Source: Vermamoeba vermiformis
Taxonomy: Eukaryota > Tubulinea > Echinamoebida
Direction of reading: 5' to 3'
NCBI GenBank assembly: GCA_045837725.1
Contig: JBEWZL010000109.1
Span: 124,001 to 188,000 of the forward strand
DNA length: 64,000 nt
The notes under the pieces are model-generated. The model made no database searches. It was given only the letters and a program-made list of their open reading frames with translations, and was not told where the DNA came from. Shown in pieces: positions 1 to 11,934 of the stretch. The number at the start of each line of letters is the position of its first letter. Position 1 is the stretch's first letter. The position numbers were made by a program, and so were the translations under genes.

Positions 1-1
1 G

Positions 2-576
2 AAGTACCGCACGACCATTGGCGATGAAGTGCCGATGATTATCTTGGGCGATGAAAGTCACCCTGACGGCCAAGACGACGAAATGATCCGCGTGGAGAGC
101 TCAGCCAACTTGAAGAAGAGTCTCAGTACCAAGCGTGTTGCTCCCAATGGCAGTGGACAAGATGAGCGTCCACGCATTGCAACTACAATGGGTGACGACA
201 GCGAGGACGGTACTCGCAGTGCAGACAACACGGAATCTGACTCTGAATCATCGGACTCGTCTGATCGCCCTAAGAAAAAGAAGAATGCCGTGAGTGGCAC
301 GAGCAGTCCAGCGCAGAGTCCTACAGGCCGTGGCGGGTAAGTTCATCTTCATGACCTGTATGAGCGCAACTGCTAACATTCATCAGCAAAAATCGCAGTC
401 AAAGCACTATGGACCCTCCTGGCAATCGCCCCACTGCAGACGCCAAGTTAAGGACATCAGACACCGTTAGTCCTCGAGAAAAGAACAATAACAATAACAC
501 GAACTCCATCACCGACGACACGAAGCAAGATGTGCCCAGCATAGTGATCGACTCTGAGAATAAAACTGACAACTAA
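2..576 (+). CDS. C-terminal end of an unknown acidic/serine-rich protein (5' truncated)
   Basis: This is the last part of a gene that begins before the window. An open frame runs from base 2 to a donor at about 337; a roughly 50-nt intron (337-386, ending CAG) follows, and a second exon ends at the TAA at 574-576. The visible 170 or so residues are low-complexity: rich in Ser, Asp and Glu, with a KKKK cluster and an Asn run near the end. There are many SP or SD/SE sites typical of phosphorylated disordered tails. I recognise no domain and cannot name the protein. The first residues (KYRTTIGDEVP) look more ordered and may be the edge of an upstream domain. It converges tail-to-tail with the PP2C gene, only 58 bp away. 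Confidence 0.7.
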
Positions 577-634
577 ACAGTTGTTTTCAAATCAAAGTCA
601 GCGATGTACAGCTTAAAATACAATTTTTATTGGG

Positions 635-2172
635 TTAGAACGGGAATATTTCGGCGTTGAGTGTCTCAGCTTTGTAGCCCTCATCAGTGGCGGGATCATA
701 CGGCCCGACAACCATTATAGCACACGTGGCGTGATCAGGCTTGCCAGGGAACAGTGCGTTGTCTGACGGCAATCGTTGTGTCGGGTGTTGTTCCATCCAC
801 TCGCGACTCTTGGCTGTGGCTTCAAAGGCCGAGTTGATGAACTTCTTGGAGAGGTGCATGGGAGTAATGTGATTGGGGTTCTGATTGACGAGCTGTGTGA
901 GGCACTGTTCCATGTACTTCTGCTTGGCCTTGTCGCGCACATCTGACGGCACTTGTTCCCACTTCTCCTCTTGCAGTCCGATCTCTGTAGGCTTCTTGCC
1001 CATGGTGCACGGGTCAAAGTTGTCGTGCACACCGTCTGTCATGATCAACAACAAGTCACCCTAGTGCATGCACTGTTAGACCGAGCGAATTAATGGTGCC
1101 TGTGCTCTTCCTACCTCCTCGCAGCCCACGAATGAAAATCTCAAATTGCGCAAGTCAGGGTCGTTTTGACCAACTTGCGGACCTGTCCTAGTGTTAGCTT
1201 GAATGAAACACAACTGCGCGTGACTCACCAATGCGACCACCAGGATCTGACGCGTCGTCTGTGCCTCTGTTGCCAGCTGTAATGTCAATCACTGCGCGTG
1301 TTCGCTTCGTGTACAAAAATGCCTTGCAATCACCAATGTTGACGAGTACAATGCCGAAGGGTGTCGGGGCTGCGCAATTCACGAGCGAGTCAGTAAAGTC
1401 CTCTGTTTGACACGTGTCACCTACCTTTATCTAACTGCACAATTACACCGCCGACAAGTGTCGTGGTGCCAATGCGATTGAATCTAAACAGTGCCGTGTT
1501 AGTGAGGGCCATGAGTATTGTCTTATCACGTACTTCTCTCGCGCTGCTCCATCGAGAATCTCTTGATGCGCGACAGCAAGGGCAGTGACAAACACTTGCG
1601 CGCAGTCCTTGACTGTCTTCATGTCTGTCGGACAAAGTGTCGTTAAATTAGTAAAGATGAGAATTGTAATCTTGTTAGAGTGCTAATAATATTTTAAATG
1701 ATAATTTATTGCAATATATTTTTAAGCGCAATTTTTAAAAGATATCGCAACGGATCACCTTCATAAATTTTATTCATTAGTTACCTGAAGTCTTGTTGCT
1801 TAAAAATTGTGTAAATGCATCGCGTGCATGTGCTGCTGCACCTTTAACATGAGTTCCCCATCCACAGCCGTCACAAATGCAGAACAAAGTCGCGTTTGAA
1901 AGCGTGTGAATGCGATAAGAATCGCAAATAGGATCTCCTTCACGTCTACAACTCTCTACATCGAGTGGATACGTCGTCGTTGTACGTCCAAACGCGTGAG
2001 AGAAGGGGATGTCAGGAAATTCTTCGTCGTAGGGTCCACTCAAGCGTACTACTGGACTTGATTGTATTTTCTTAATTTTATATGTTGGTAGATTATTAAG
2101 CAGTCCTTTTTCTTGGACCCACTCGTGAATAAGCGTATTTTTCGGTGCCTTTTGTTTCTTGTTCTTCTCCAT
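635..2172 (-). CDS. Atypical PP2C-type protein phosphatase
   Basis: This is a six-exon gene on the minus strand of about 390 residues. Exons join in frame across introns near 1639-1776, 1484-1532, 1378-1426, 1194-1228 and 1055-1110. PP2C landmarks appear in order: CDGCGWG (in place of the usual DGHGG metal-binding motif), an IGTTTLVGG strand, VNIGDCKAFLY (equivalent of GDSRAVL) and LIMTDGVHDNF (equivalent of LASDGLWD). The fold and the metal-coordinating Asp residues therefore look retained, although the first motif is divergent. This resembles the PP2C-like family of uncharacterised animal and amoebal proteins with a Trp/Gly-rich first motif. The substrate is unknown. A TATATATA stretch about 45 bp upstream of the ATG (near 2213) could be a TATA box. 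The fourth intron carries the palindrome TGACACGTGTCA at 1408-1419. I am sure of the family and unsure of activity. Confidence 0.8.
1408..1419. promoter_or_regulatory. Palindrome TGACACGTGTCA (copy 1, PP2C intron)
   Basis: Perfect 12-bp palindrome centred on an E-box/G-box CACGTG. On the gene strand it starts five bases after the exon boundary (GTAGG precedes it). One of eight perfect copies in the window; see findings. Confidence 0.7.
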
Positions 2173-2472
2173 CTCGCTCCTTTCGCCTAATAAAGTCTGC
2201 TAATAATACTCCGCTATATATACAAATAATATTCTAAAATATGCCGAGACTTGTGGCGTTAATAAGCGGCGAGGTCGAAAATGACGTTAAACTCGCCGAA
2301 AAAAAATAAGGTTTACACCTGCACGAGTAAACACTTAAAATAACGAATTGTAGTGCTTCTATAGACAAACATTACTGTAAAATATTATTTATTACAAAGT
2401 ATATACTATTTTTGGTTTTTGTATTTAATGGTTCTCGCAGTTTCGCTTGATGCAGTCAAGCAATCGAGTTTT
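2173..2472. other. Intergenic region between PP2C start and Sec61 gamma stop
   Basis: AT-rich spacer of 300 bp. It holds the promoter side of the PP2C gene, with a TATATATAC element near 2213-2222, and the 3' flank of the Sec61 gamma gene. I see no coding potential, repeats or structured RNA. Confidence 0.5.
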
Positions 2473-2917
2473 CTATCCACCAACAATGATTTGGTTGATG
2501 GGAATGAAGATGAGCTTAATAAAGAAGCCAATGAAGCCCATAATAGCAAATCCGATCAAACTGGCGGTAGCAATCTTGACAAACTCTGAACAAAATTAAA
2601 TATTAGCAATGTAATAACCAATACATTACATTCAATCTAAACAATAGTGTGCAATTGGTTTACTATCATTGTATGAAAGGTGGCTGAGATATTTTTTTCA
2701 ATTTTTTTTGGATTAATTTTTAATTGCTTTGAAAGCGTGTAATTAGCATATTAATACTTTTAATAATATTAATTGCACGTATAATTAAATAATCAGCATA
2801 AAGCGGGCAATTTAACCTACCCTTTCGGTCGGGCTTGTTGCATTTGCGAAGCAACTTAACACTGTCGTCAGCAAACTTAACAAGAGGCTTGCCCACGCTT
2901 TCAATGGCCTTGTCCAT
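2473..2917 (-). CDS. sec61g: Protein transport protein Sec61 subunit gamma
   Basis: Two exons (2821-2917 and 2473-2585) splice in frame to a 69-residue protein, the usual length for this tail-anchored subunit. The N-terminal amphipathic half ([19 protein letters not shown]) leads into the diagnostic CNKPDRKEF segment, followed by a single C-terminal membrane helix and the family's ending [10 protein letters not shown]. Sec61 gamma (SecE/Sss1 family) clamps the two halves of Sec61 alpha in the ER translocon. The intron (2586-2820) is about 235 nt, longer than most here, and splits a codon between K and E of the KPDRKEF motif. The open frame continues upstream to an earlier ATG at 3067, but family length supports the start at 2917. 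Confidence 0.97.
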
Positions 2918-3153
2918 CTTCTGTGGTATGTTTTGTGTAATAAATGAATAAAACCTTCGCGTTGGAAAAATTCGTGTTGACAATGCGAAAGACAAATGTT
3001 TGACCAAGATCTGACCGAATGACACAGCAGTCGGGTACGGCCAACAAGAGTAATCGATAAACCGCACAAAAAAAAGGCAAAAAATGCTACCGTAGAGTGA
3101 AAAATATTGGGTTTATGAAAGCTACTAACAGATACGAAAATTTCATCTCGAGG

Positions 3154-5138
3154 TCAAAGGCACTCCTCTTTGTAATTAGACTTGAAGATCCACTCAGCGT
3201 TCGAGCACACCGACAGAAGCAATACGGTGTTATGGATCATCTTCGCAGGGAACTTGCAGAACTCCTCCTGCATCAAGTCCGCCACATCTTGACTAGGGAC
3301 AGACAGCGTGCAAAATCTGCTTCTTCCAAGCGTGTTGCTTCAATACATTCTGCGTGGACATGAGCACTCCAAACAGTTTCTTGTGCAACAACTTCTGAGC
3401 ATCGTCGCGGTCGTACTCGCCGCTGTGCTTGAAAGCGCGCGTAACACTGACGCCGATCACTTGGTCCCACAACTTGCAGCTGTAGTCCGTGATCTTGGAG
3501 CCGTGGGGCCAGTACTCAATCTCCATCTCTGTCTTTTCGAGCTTTGCATTGAAAGCACGTTGCAAGATCTCAAGTGAGAGGGCCTCACTGAACACGCTAG
3601 TGCCTCCAGCATTGGGCAAGTCAATCATCTTCTTGGCATCGCTGCTCCACGACATGCCTGAAGTGTGATTTGCGCGCAATGAGACCTTGTGACGCAGACA
3701 AGCGGGTCTGTCCATGTCATTCACAGCCTTGCAGAGCTGGAAGTACTGAGCCGCAGGGTACGACACGATCATATCGCCACCCAACACGTGTGAGCTCGTG
3801 GTGTTGTCAGAACTCACGCCGTGCACGCCAATGATGTTCGAGGCCAGCGATTGGTCTTCAGCTGCAAACTCGAATATCTCGCGCATCTTGCGACTCTTCT
3901 TGGACTGCTTCTTGCTCGCGTAACTTCTCTTTTTCTTCTTTTGCGACTCGTGGTCGATGCATTTCAAATTGTACCACAAGCCATTCCGAAGCTGCCACTC
4001 GGTCAAATTAAGCGGCAATTGGTGCTCCGAGAAGATTGAGAGTATTAAGAGGATTAAGGAGATTATTGTGTGCGGCACCAAAGGTGAACTGACCAGCACC
4101 GCAAACATTGCATTCCTTATCTTGATGCCAACTCTTCTTTTGGCCCCACTTGGAAATCTTAAATTTGCGCTTAAAAAGTTTAAGATGTCCCTCTTCACCG
4201 AGAACAACGGCTCGTCCTCCAATCTGTTGAGACTGCCCTTCTTGAACGCCTTGTGACTGTTGCTCCACGTGATGAACCGGCACACCAACGACAACATGAA
4301 CTCGCGGCCGTTGAACGGGATAAAGCTGACAATAGGGGGGTACAAAGCAAGGTGAAGTGGTGCAGGTTGAAGTCGTGCGAGTGCATTGTCTACCACCACA
4401 ACCATAGCGCGTCCTCTCCTCCTCACGTATCTCTGTGGATCTTTCAAACCACGACATTGGTTCTCCACGCATAAGACGCTGGAAGGCAATAATAATCGCT
4501 GGAATAATTGGTGCTGGAGGCGCGGCTGGAGCGGCAGCGGCATTTTCATTAGTGGGAAAATGTGACGAGGAGGCTTGGAGAGAGAGAAGACGGCGCGAGA
4601 GGCATAGTAGATCTCGATCCGACAGTCGATCATCCAGATCACAGCGATCAAAATACAACGGCTTGGACGAGGCAGGGGTGGTGGAGTGGAGCAGGGCCCA
4701 CATCTGGCTGGCGGAGATGGGGCGAGCGAGGGCGTCCAAAATCGAGAAGAGGAGAGTGGAGACGATGAGTTGAGCGTCCATTAGCTCACGAGTGAGGACC
4801 AAGAGGCCATTGACCATCGACAGAGACCTACAAGCGCGAATTAGTTTTGAGACGGATGAAGGAATTTGACCAATCGCGTACTTGTCTGCTTGCACCGGGG
4901 ACTCAGAAGGGATCGAGATTCTTTCAACAGTAAGGCAGGCTGGTAACTATATCATGGATTAGTGATTAATTCAATAAAATAATCCGGACGACCTTTGGAT
5001 AAAATTAGAAAAACGAATAAATACGATAAATTTGAATAAAGACTAGCATAATTTTCTTACCCGAATACTGTTTGACTTCATGAAAGTAGGCAAAGATAAA
5101 GAAGACGAAGATAAAGCGCAAGACAACAAAGAGTTCAT
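3154..5138 (-). CDS. Uncharacterised protein with a +1 frame break at CCC-TAG
   Basis: Multi-exon gene on the minus strand. Exon 1 (5061-5138) encodes MNSLLSCALSSSSLSLPTF and continues through introns near 4947-5060 and 4828-4881. A long, partly low-complexity middle follows (basic KKKKRSYASKKQ stretch), where my exon choice between about 4030 and 4650 is uncertain. The C-terminal 250 residues look like a globular domain with motifs such as MEIEYWPHGSKITDYSC, IGVSVTRAFK and LLHKKLFGVLMST. The frame stops at TAG 3293-3295 just after CCC, yet well-formed coding sequence continues in the +1 frame (SQDVADLMQEEFCKFP onward, about 45 residues) to TGA at 3154-3156. I recall similar domains in other protists but cannot name the family, and assign no function. 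Confidence 0.55.
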
Positions 5139-5467
5139 GGTGGTTGATAGATTTGAGGAATTTGAATGAGTGTGTTGAGTGTTGAGTGAGTTAAAAACTC
5201 GAAATTGTTGTATTGCGTTGAAAGTGGGAGTGAGTTGTTGTGATTGTGATAAATAAGTCACGAAAAATAGCGACCGCTGAAAGTTGAGAAATTGAGCAGA
5301 AAACAGATCGGTGAGAAATCTCGTAATTCTTTGCACCTCAGCACAATTGTCGAGGTAACATTCTGAAGCTAGTAAAAAAGATGTAGCACTTAAGGAGGTA
5401 TATATGCCGCACTTTTAGAAATACTTGAAAAATCTTCCCTCGCAAAATTTTTTGACACGCGAAACAG
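5139..5467. promoter_or_regulatory. Divergent promoter region between the unknown gene and Cdc6
   Basis: About 330 bp separate the two start codons. A GGTATATATGCC element at 5397-5408, about 60-70 bp upstream of the Cdc6 ATG, is a plausible TATA box. On the other side an open frame extends upstream of the proposed start of the unknown gene to an ATG at 5336, so part of this spacer could be N-terminal coding sequence or 5'UTR of that gene. I see no other structure. Confidence 0.4.
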
Positions 5468-6989
5468 ATGAGCACAAACAAAAAGCGAAAGAGAACCGAA
5501 GATGATTCAGATGATTCGGAGGATTATCCTAAAAAGAAGGTAGTCAAAAGGTCTGCAGATCAAACACTTCGCGCAAAACCCAAGATCGAGACCGATCCAG
5601 TTGTCGAAGAGACACCCTACGAAAGGGCCAAAAAAGCCCTTCATTTATCATATGCTCCTCACGAGCTTTTGGGTAGAGAAAAGGAGAAAGAAGACATAAC
5701 AATATTTTTAAAAAATAAATTGGATCCAAAAACGCGGGAAAAAGCTGCTTCATCCCTCTACATATCTGGCCCTCCGGGGACTGGCAAGACCCAATTAACG
5801 ACGAAGATTTGCAGCGAAATTAAATCATGGGTAAGTTCTCGAACATCACTTATTAAATAATTGATGCTGACGATAATTTCTAGAAAATTAAACAACCTTT
5901 CCGCGTTATTGTCATAAACTGCATGAAATTTGATACTACAGAAACTATATTCACTGAAATATTACACCAAATTGATGGCTCGCGAAAGACAACTAAACGC
6001 GCGATGGCTATTCTCGAAGAGCTATTCAGAGAAGACACTCACATGACGTAAATATCTCGGCAATGCACTGTATTATTACGTACTAACATTTTATTCAGAG
6101 TCCTCGTCCTGGACGAAATCGATCAATTAGTAAAGCAAGATCCAACAGTGTTGTACCAACTGTTTGAGTGGCCGAGTCTGCCCGATTCCAAATTGATCCT
6201 GATTGGTATCGCTAACGCACTAGACATGACCGAACGTTTACTTCCGCGCCTGAGGTCAAAGGGTCGTAAGTACCGCCGATAACCGAGTGTAATAACTAAT
6301 GCCATTCAGTTGAACCGCAACTGATCCACTTTACACCGTACAAGACCGAACAAATCACGAACATTGTCAAACAGAGATTGGGCGACCTAACAACAACGCT
6401 ATTTGGTCCGCGTACAATTGAGCTCGTTGCGAGAAAAGTAGAGTCCGTTTCAGGAGATTTGCGTAAAGTTCTGGACATTTGCAAGTAAGATCACTTGTGA
6501 TAAACGGCCAATCATGTGCTAATATGTGACAGCAATGCCGTGGCCATAGCCGAGAAGCAACATCGTCGAACAAAAGCTGCAGAGCTGACGCAAGTTCGCA
6601 TCGAACATGTCAAACAAGTCATGGACCGCGTGTTGGGCTCACCAATTGTCAATGTCGTTAAAGGCCTGCCCATGCACCAGAAGTTTGCCCTGTGCGGTGC
6701 GGTATTGGCTAACAGAGCCAATAAGAATGCAAAGATGTCTGACTTGTGGGACCGTTACTCGAGTTTATTGAAGTCCAACAACCTGAAAGGCGTGCTCACC
6801 TCGGAGTTTTACGAGATGTGCAAGGACTTGATGTCATATTCGCTCATCTCTATTGAAGGCAAGAACAAAGACGAGCGAATGAAAACGGTGCGATTGACAG
6901 TCAACGAAAACGACGTGGTTTTTGCGCTGAAAGAAGACGCTTTCTTAGGAGAGGTACTCGGCACTAATAACGATAATCTTAATTCCTAG
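5468..6989 (+). CDS. cdc6: Cdc6/Orc1-family replication licensing AAA+ ATPase
   Basis: Five exons splice in frame to about 430 residues. A basic, phosphorylatable N-terminus (KKRKRTEDDSDDSED) precedes the AAA+ core: LLGREKEKEDI sensor-proximal segment, Walker A GPPGTGKT, Walker B VLVLDEIDQL, sensor 1 LIGIANALDMTERLLPRL. A C-terminal winged-helix region follows (ALCGAVLANRANK through SLISIEGKNKDERMKTVRL). Cdc6 loads the MCM2-7 helicase onto origins together with ORC. I prefer Cdc6 to Orc1 because of the short length and the absence of a BAH domain, although the two are hard to separate by eye. Introns are near 5831-5883, 6048-6100, 6266-6309 and 6486-6533, all of 45-60 nt. Confidence 0.85.
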
Positions 6990-7103
6990 ACAGCGTGTAA
7001 CTGTAATATAAAATTTTATTTTCGGCTTTTTGCTTCATTTTTCAGGGCAGTTTAAAGTAGAACAAGAACAAGACAAGCGAAGTGACTTTGTGTACTTATT
7101 CGT

Positions 7104-8687
7104 ATGGAGCGCCAGACTGTTAGGGTACGTTAAAAAGTTGCTCTAATTACTTAGCTAACCAAATAAAAGATCGCGATCGAAGGCTGCGCTCATGGCGACC
7201 TCGATAAGATATACGATGCAATTGCATACACAGAAAAAATCAATGATTTTAAAGTGGATTTACTAATCTGTTGTGGTGACTTTGAGGTAAGAGATCTGAC
7301 TTTCCAATTTAATTAGTAAAAATTTGGTTGGGGAATATCGAATAATTAATCCCAGGACATAATTGTGGCATATATATACATTTTATTAAAAATACTAAAC
7401 AGGCTATTCGAAACGAAGAAGATCTGGAGTCGATGGCAGTCCCACCCAAGTTCAAAATGATGGGCGACTTTTACAAATATTATTCGGGTGAAAAAGTGGC
7501 CCCAGTATTAACAATATTCGTTGGTGGCAATCATGAAGGTTCGAATTACCTTGTGGAATTGTAAGTACTTTTCTGTTGGTGCTTGTTACTCATTAAGCTC
7601 AGGCCATATGGTGGATGGGTAGCGCCTAATATTTATTATATGGGTCACTGCAATGTACTCAACTATCGAGGACTACGCATATGCGGCATGTCTGGCATAT
7701 ACGGAAACAACGACGAACACTACAAGTGGGGTACGTGCAGTTGCAATTACGTGACGTAAAATTAACCTTCATTAAGGCCACTTCGAGAAAGCTCCGTTCA
7801 ATCAATCTACTATGCGCAGCGTGTATCATATGCGCGAGATTGATGCATTCAAAGTGCGATTAGTAAAACAACCTATTGACATATTCATCTCTCACGATTG
7901 GCCTCGTAACGTCACTGATTATGGCAATATCGATCAATTGCTGCGTGTAAAATCATTTTTTGAACGAGAAGTAAGTGCAGCATAAGAGACATCGAACTGT
8001 ATGACTGACTGTAAAACAGATCCGTGAAAGATCATTAGGCAATCCAGCCACCGAGACCATACTGCACGAGCTACAGCCAGCCTATTGGTTCTCAGCACAC
8101 TTGCACGTCAAGTTCCCAGCATTGGTCAAGCATCAATCGGGACGAACAACAAAGTTTTTAGCGCTCGACAAGTGCTTGCCTCGTCGTGACTTCCTTCAGG
8201 TATGCATCACCACCTAGCGATAAATCATCTAACACCACGACAGGTCTTGGAATTTGAAACAGCCAACAGAGATCAAAAATTGTCCTTTGATCGTGAATGG
8301 CTGTCAATCCTCAAGTCCACACACCTGTTTGACACCCCTCGCAAAATCCTATTGTTCGATATACCGAACCCCAAGTATGCTTTAATATCATAGTCTTATG
8401 CAAAACTAAGCGATTTTAGGGAGTACGTGATTGATGATAAAGACAAAAAAGCAGTGGAAGAGGCATTGACCAAGCACGGAGACGTCGTTCCCGATAACTT
8501 TGTGCGCACTGCTCCTGCGTACCAACATCAAGTGCAGTTTCAACCTGCACCTATTAATCCACAAGTCACAGCACTGTTGAGTATGATTGGTGTAGCGACA
8601 CCTGAATCCGCAGTACAAACTGCACCCAATACGCAGCCACAAGCGGTGCCTGTACCAAATCCAGAAGAGATTCAGCTAGACTTGTAA
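7104..8687 (+). CDS. dbr1: RNA lariat debranching enzyme Dbr1
   Basis: Multi-exon gene encoding about 375 residues; the first exon holds only MERQTVR before a GTACGT donor. Metallophosphoesterase motifs appear in order: [39 protein letters not shown], the Dbr1-specific [13 protein letters not shown] and [23 protein letters not shown], and the late histidine motif FSAHLHVKF. In known family members these residues coordinate the metal for hydrolysis of the 2'-5' bond of excised intron lariats. Introns lie near 7128-7171, 7287-7401, 7562-7601, 7732-7778, 7971-8020, 8199-8244 and 8374-8419. The enzyme fits the genome, where almost every gene must be spliced. The C-terminus is short and Pro/Gln-rich. 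Confidence 0.95.
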
Positions 8688-8967
8688 TACGATGTTAATG
8701 TATATAGCATTCCGGTTCAACTTGTAAATTAAATGAACGTACAAAAAGCGATTGTCTAAACAGATAGGGTCGGTTTGTAAAAGCGACAGACAAGTCTTAA
8801 ATTCATATGTGTTTGTTCTTTTGATAGCACGCCACTAGGCTATCATAGCAGTTACAGTGATTTTTGTTAGTCTGGGAAATCTCATTTGCGAGATTAAAAT
8901 TAAGCCGCTCGAAAAGGGGAGTTAGTAGTACTTGTTTAAACTTAGAGCCACCAGAGGACCCTTACAA

Positions 8968-11711
8968 ATGGCGACTGTTAAGAGAGCTATAGCCCTGGAG
9001 GATTTCGCGGCCGTAAAGGACGTAGAATTAGCCTTCAAAAAGGGAGATGTAATACAATTTATCATCTCGGATGAGGAGAGCGGTTGGGCGAAAGGCGAGA
9101 AAGATGGAAAACTTGGATGGTTCCCTCGAACATTTATTAGAATTTTGGAGGGCACTGAACTTGAACAGAAGTTGGAGGAAAAGGTAAGCAGATTAAATAA
9201 AAAATTAAACTTAATTCAAAAATATTCAAACCAATTTAGTTTCGCAATAAAATCATCAAAATGAATTTTATATACGATGTATTAATCAATTACTCATCTA
9301 ATTCCATTTAGGGTAAGTTGTGACGATCGAGCAAAACAACAGTTGGATTTCACAAGCAGCGTAATTTCGAATTGTTATCTGTTGCTAACTTGCATGTAAA
9401 TTAGTGAAAGAAATGGAGACGCAAGAAACTGAGCTGAAAGTTAAAGAAGACGCGCTTAGGCAGCAATTGGAAGATGTAACCAACCAACTCAAAGAGTTAG
9501 CCAGACGAAAGAGACAAATACACAATGAAATTAGAGTCGCTAAGGGTACGTGATTTTTCTTTTAGCAATCTGAAAATTGGTTCAATTTGGATTTGACCGT
9601 TTGCGTAACATACATCCGAAAATTCGCTCCCAACTAGATTATTGCAGGCATTAAGCGTTATAAAAATATTTAAAATAATATTTAAATACTAGGTGGTGCT
9701 CCTGTTATCTACGAAGAAGACGAATCTGAAACTCAAGACGAGTGGATTAAACCTCTCGCTTCTCCCAAGCGACGAATTGAAGACGTAAAAGAAATCAAAG
9801 AGCTTGAAAATGGTAAATGTATGTATATTTATTAATCCGTCACATTCGAGTACCGCATACTGACCAAACAATTAGCTTCATCGACTAGCCACAAGAAATC
9901 ACCGTCAGTGGAAATTAAATTGGACAAAAAGAAATCTTCAATCAAATTGTTCTCAGGCACTGGCAAGACGAAGAAAGATGACGAAGATAAAGACAAAGAC
10001 AAAAAAGGCAAAGAAAAGCGCGATAAAGATAAAAAGGGCAAAGACAAGGCCAGCACACCCAAGAGCAGTGCTAGTCCGCGCGACGACAAGAAAAAAGATC
10101 CCAAAGAAAAGAAAAGCAAAGAGAAGGCGACCAAGAAGCACACTAAGGGTGGCGACAAAGCTAGCAATGGTAACATAACAACTCGATCGATATATTTGAA
10201 GACTAATTGTTGTTGCAGTTAAATTCGGCAGTGGCGAACAAGATGCGTTGCGCGGTCGCAGTTCAACATTCACACAGTCTGACGGCGGTGAAGGTGATAC
10301 TCCAAATAGCGACATCTCCAAGGATAAAGTGGTACGTGTGAATGACGTCCAATTACGATGTAGTTGTGGTATTAACAATTGATTTATCAGCGCGAACAAT
10401 ATTCCAACCGAAAATGGAAATCAGAAGCACATTTGGCCAAGGAACTCGAGTCCAATCCTTATCGGTTAGTTTCGATGTCATTCAAGCGATTAGACTCATT
10501 CTGACTTGCCTCGCTTTAGATTATCCAATCAAGAAGTAATTCCTGCTCCTCGTTTGCCCGGTCCTATGCCTAAAATGGAAGAAGCCAAGCCCACACTAGA
10601 CTCTCTTGTGAAGAAGGAAGATCCGACCAAATTTTACATTAATATTAAGCCAATCGGTGAAGGGTAAATATTTTCGCAATATTATTAATGATCCTGCTTA
10701 ATAACACTTTATTTAGTACTTTCGGAGAAGTATTTGTGGCTACAGACATGCGCACACTTGAAAAAGTAGCGTTGAAAAAGATGAACCTCGACGACAACTA
10801 CGAAGAGGACTTGATCACTGAAATTCAAATGATGCAAACACTGAAGCATCAAAACATTGTAGATTATATTGACGCTTACAAGTGGAAGAATGACTTGTGG
10901 GTCGTGATGGAATTCATGGGCGGCGGAAGTCTGACTGAAATCTTAGAACTGTACAAAACTCTTCAACTCACCGAGCCTCAGATTGCATTGCTCTGTTTCG
11001 AGGTACGCATTTATCACTTTAATCTATCGATGCTTGCCTTTCTAACCTACTATTCAGGCCCTTAAAGCTTTGGAATACATTCACAGTCTGCACCGCATTC
11101 ACCGCGACATTAAGAGTGACAATATTTTGTTGAATCTCAACGGCGATATTAAACTCGCTGATTTTGGATACACGGTGCAGCTGACTGAAAAGAAGAAGAA
11201 CAGAAACACCACTATTGGCACACCGTATTGGGAGGCCCCTGAAGTGATTACAGGCGAGAACTACGACACTAAAGTTGATATCTGGTCTTTGGGTATTATG
11301 GCCATGGAGATGGCTGAAGGTGAACCTCCATACATGGACTTGCCTCCTCTCGCTGTACGTAACAGAGTCAATCTTATCAATTATAGACCTTGGCGCTAAT
11401 TGTACCTACAGGCTCTGCGGTTGATTGTAGTTGACGGCATTCCTCCACTCTACGACAACAAATGGTCGCCTGAGTTCCGTGACTTTGTGTCGTGCTGCTT
11501 GAAGATTAAAGTCGACGAGCGAAACTCTGCCTCACAACTGTTGCGAGTAAGTGCTGCGAGCTCTTCGCAACTAAACATTAACTAATTGCTTGTTTCGTAG
11601 CACCCATTCATTAGCCGAGCTTGCAGCAAAGATGAGATCAAAAAGATTATCAAGGCTGTCAAGGCTGCCAAGGAAGAAGAGGAGAGCTCTGGAAGCGAAG
11701 AAAGCTCGTAA
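8968..11711 (+). CDS. SH3-domain PAK-like Ste20 kinase (SH3 - coiled coil - basic linker - kinase)
   Basis: Roughly ten exons. Residues 1-65 form an SH3 domain ([19 protein letters not shown], then [15 protein letters not shown]). A predicted coiled coil follows ([19 protein letters not shown]), then a long Lys/Asp-rich linker, and a C-terminal Ser/Thr kinase. Kinase motifs: IGEGTFGEVF glycine loop, VALKKM lysine, [11 protein letters not shown] (PAK-type catalytic loop), DFG, and GTPYWEAPE, where most Ste20 kinases have GTPYWMAPE. The catalytic residues look intact. I find no CRIB (Cdc42/Rac binding) box before the kinase, so the SH3 replaces the usual PAK regulatory module. It ends in an acidic/Ser tail ([12 protein letters not shown]). 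A cytoskeletal or Rho-type pathway role is inference from the family. An intron of about 220 nt follows the SH3 exon. Confidence 0.85.
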
Positions 11712-11934
11712 CGGATTCAGTGGTCTGTTGCGAGATTGTGAGTAGTCTTATTTATTTGAGCTTCGAAAGAATATTGTAGAAATTATAAAATCATTTGTAT
11801 TGTACAATCATAAAATTCTAAAATTCCGTTTCTGTTTTGTGGAGGTGTTTGGAGCGCATTAGGCAATCATCCCACAACTTTATTTGGTCGCTCAATACGC
11901 AGCTGCGAAAGCAAGGGCTGCACAATTTCTTGTT

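Noticed and set aside
7520-7535. GGTTCGAA as a tRNA B-box
   Set aside because: It is inside the Dbr1 motif [10 protein letters not shown], with no tRNA fold around it.
9880-10350. CRIB/PBD box before the PAK-like kinase
   Set aside because: The linker ([15 protein letters not shown] and Lys/Asp repeats) lacks the ISxPxxFxHxxHVG pattern.
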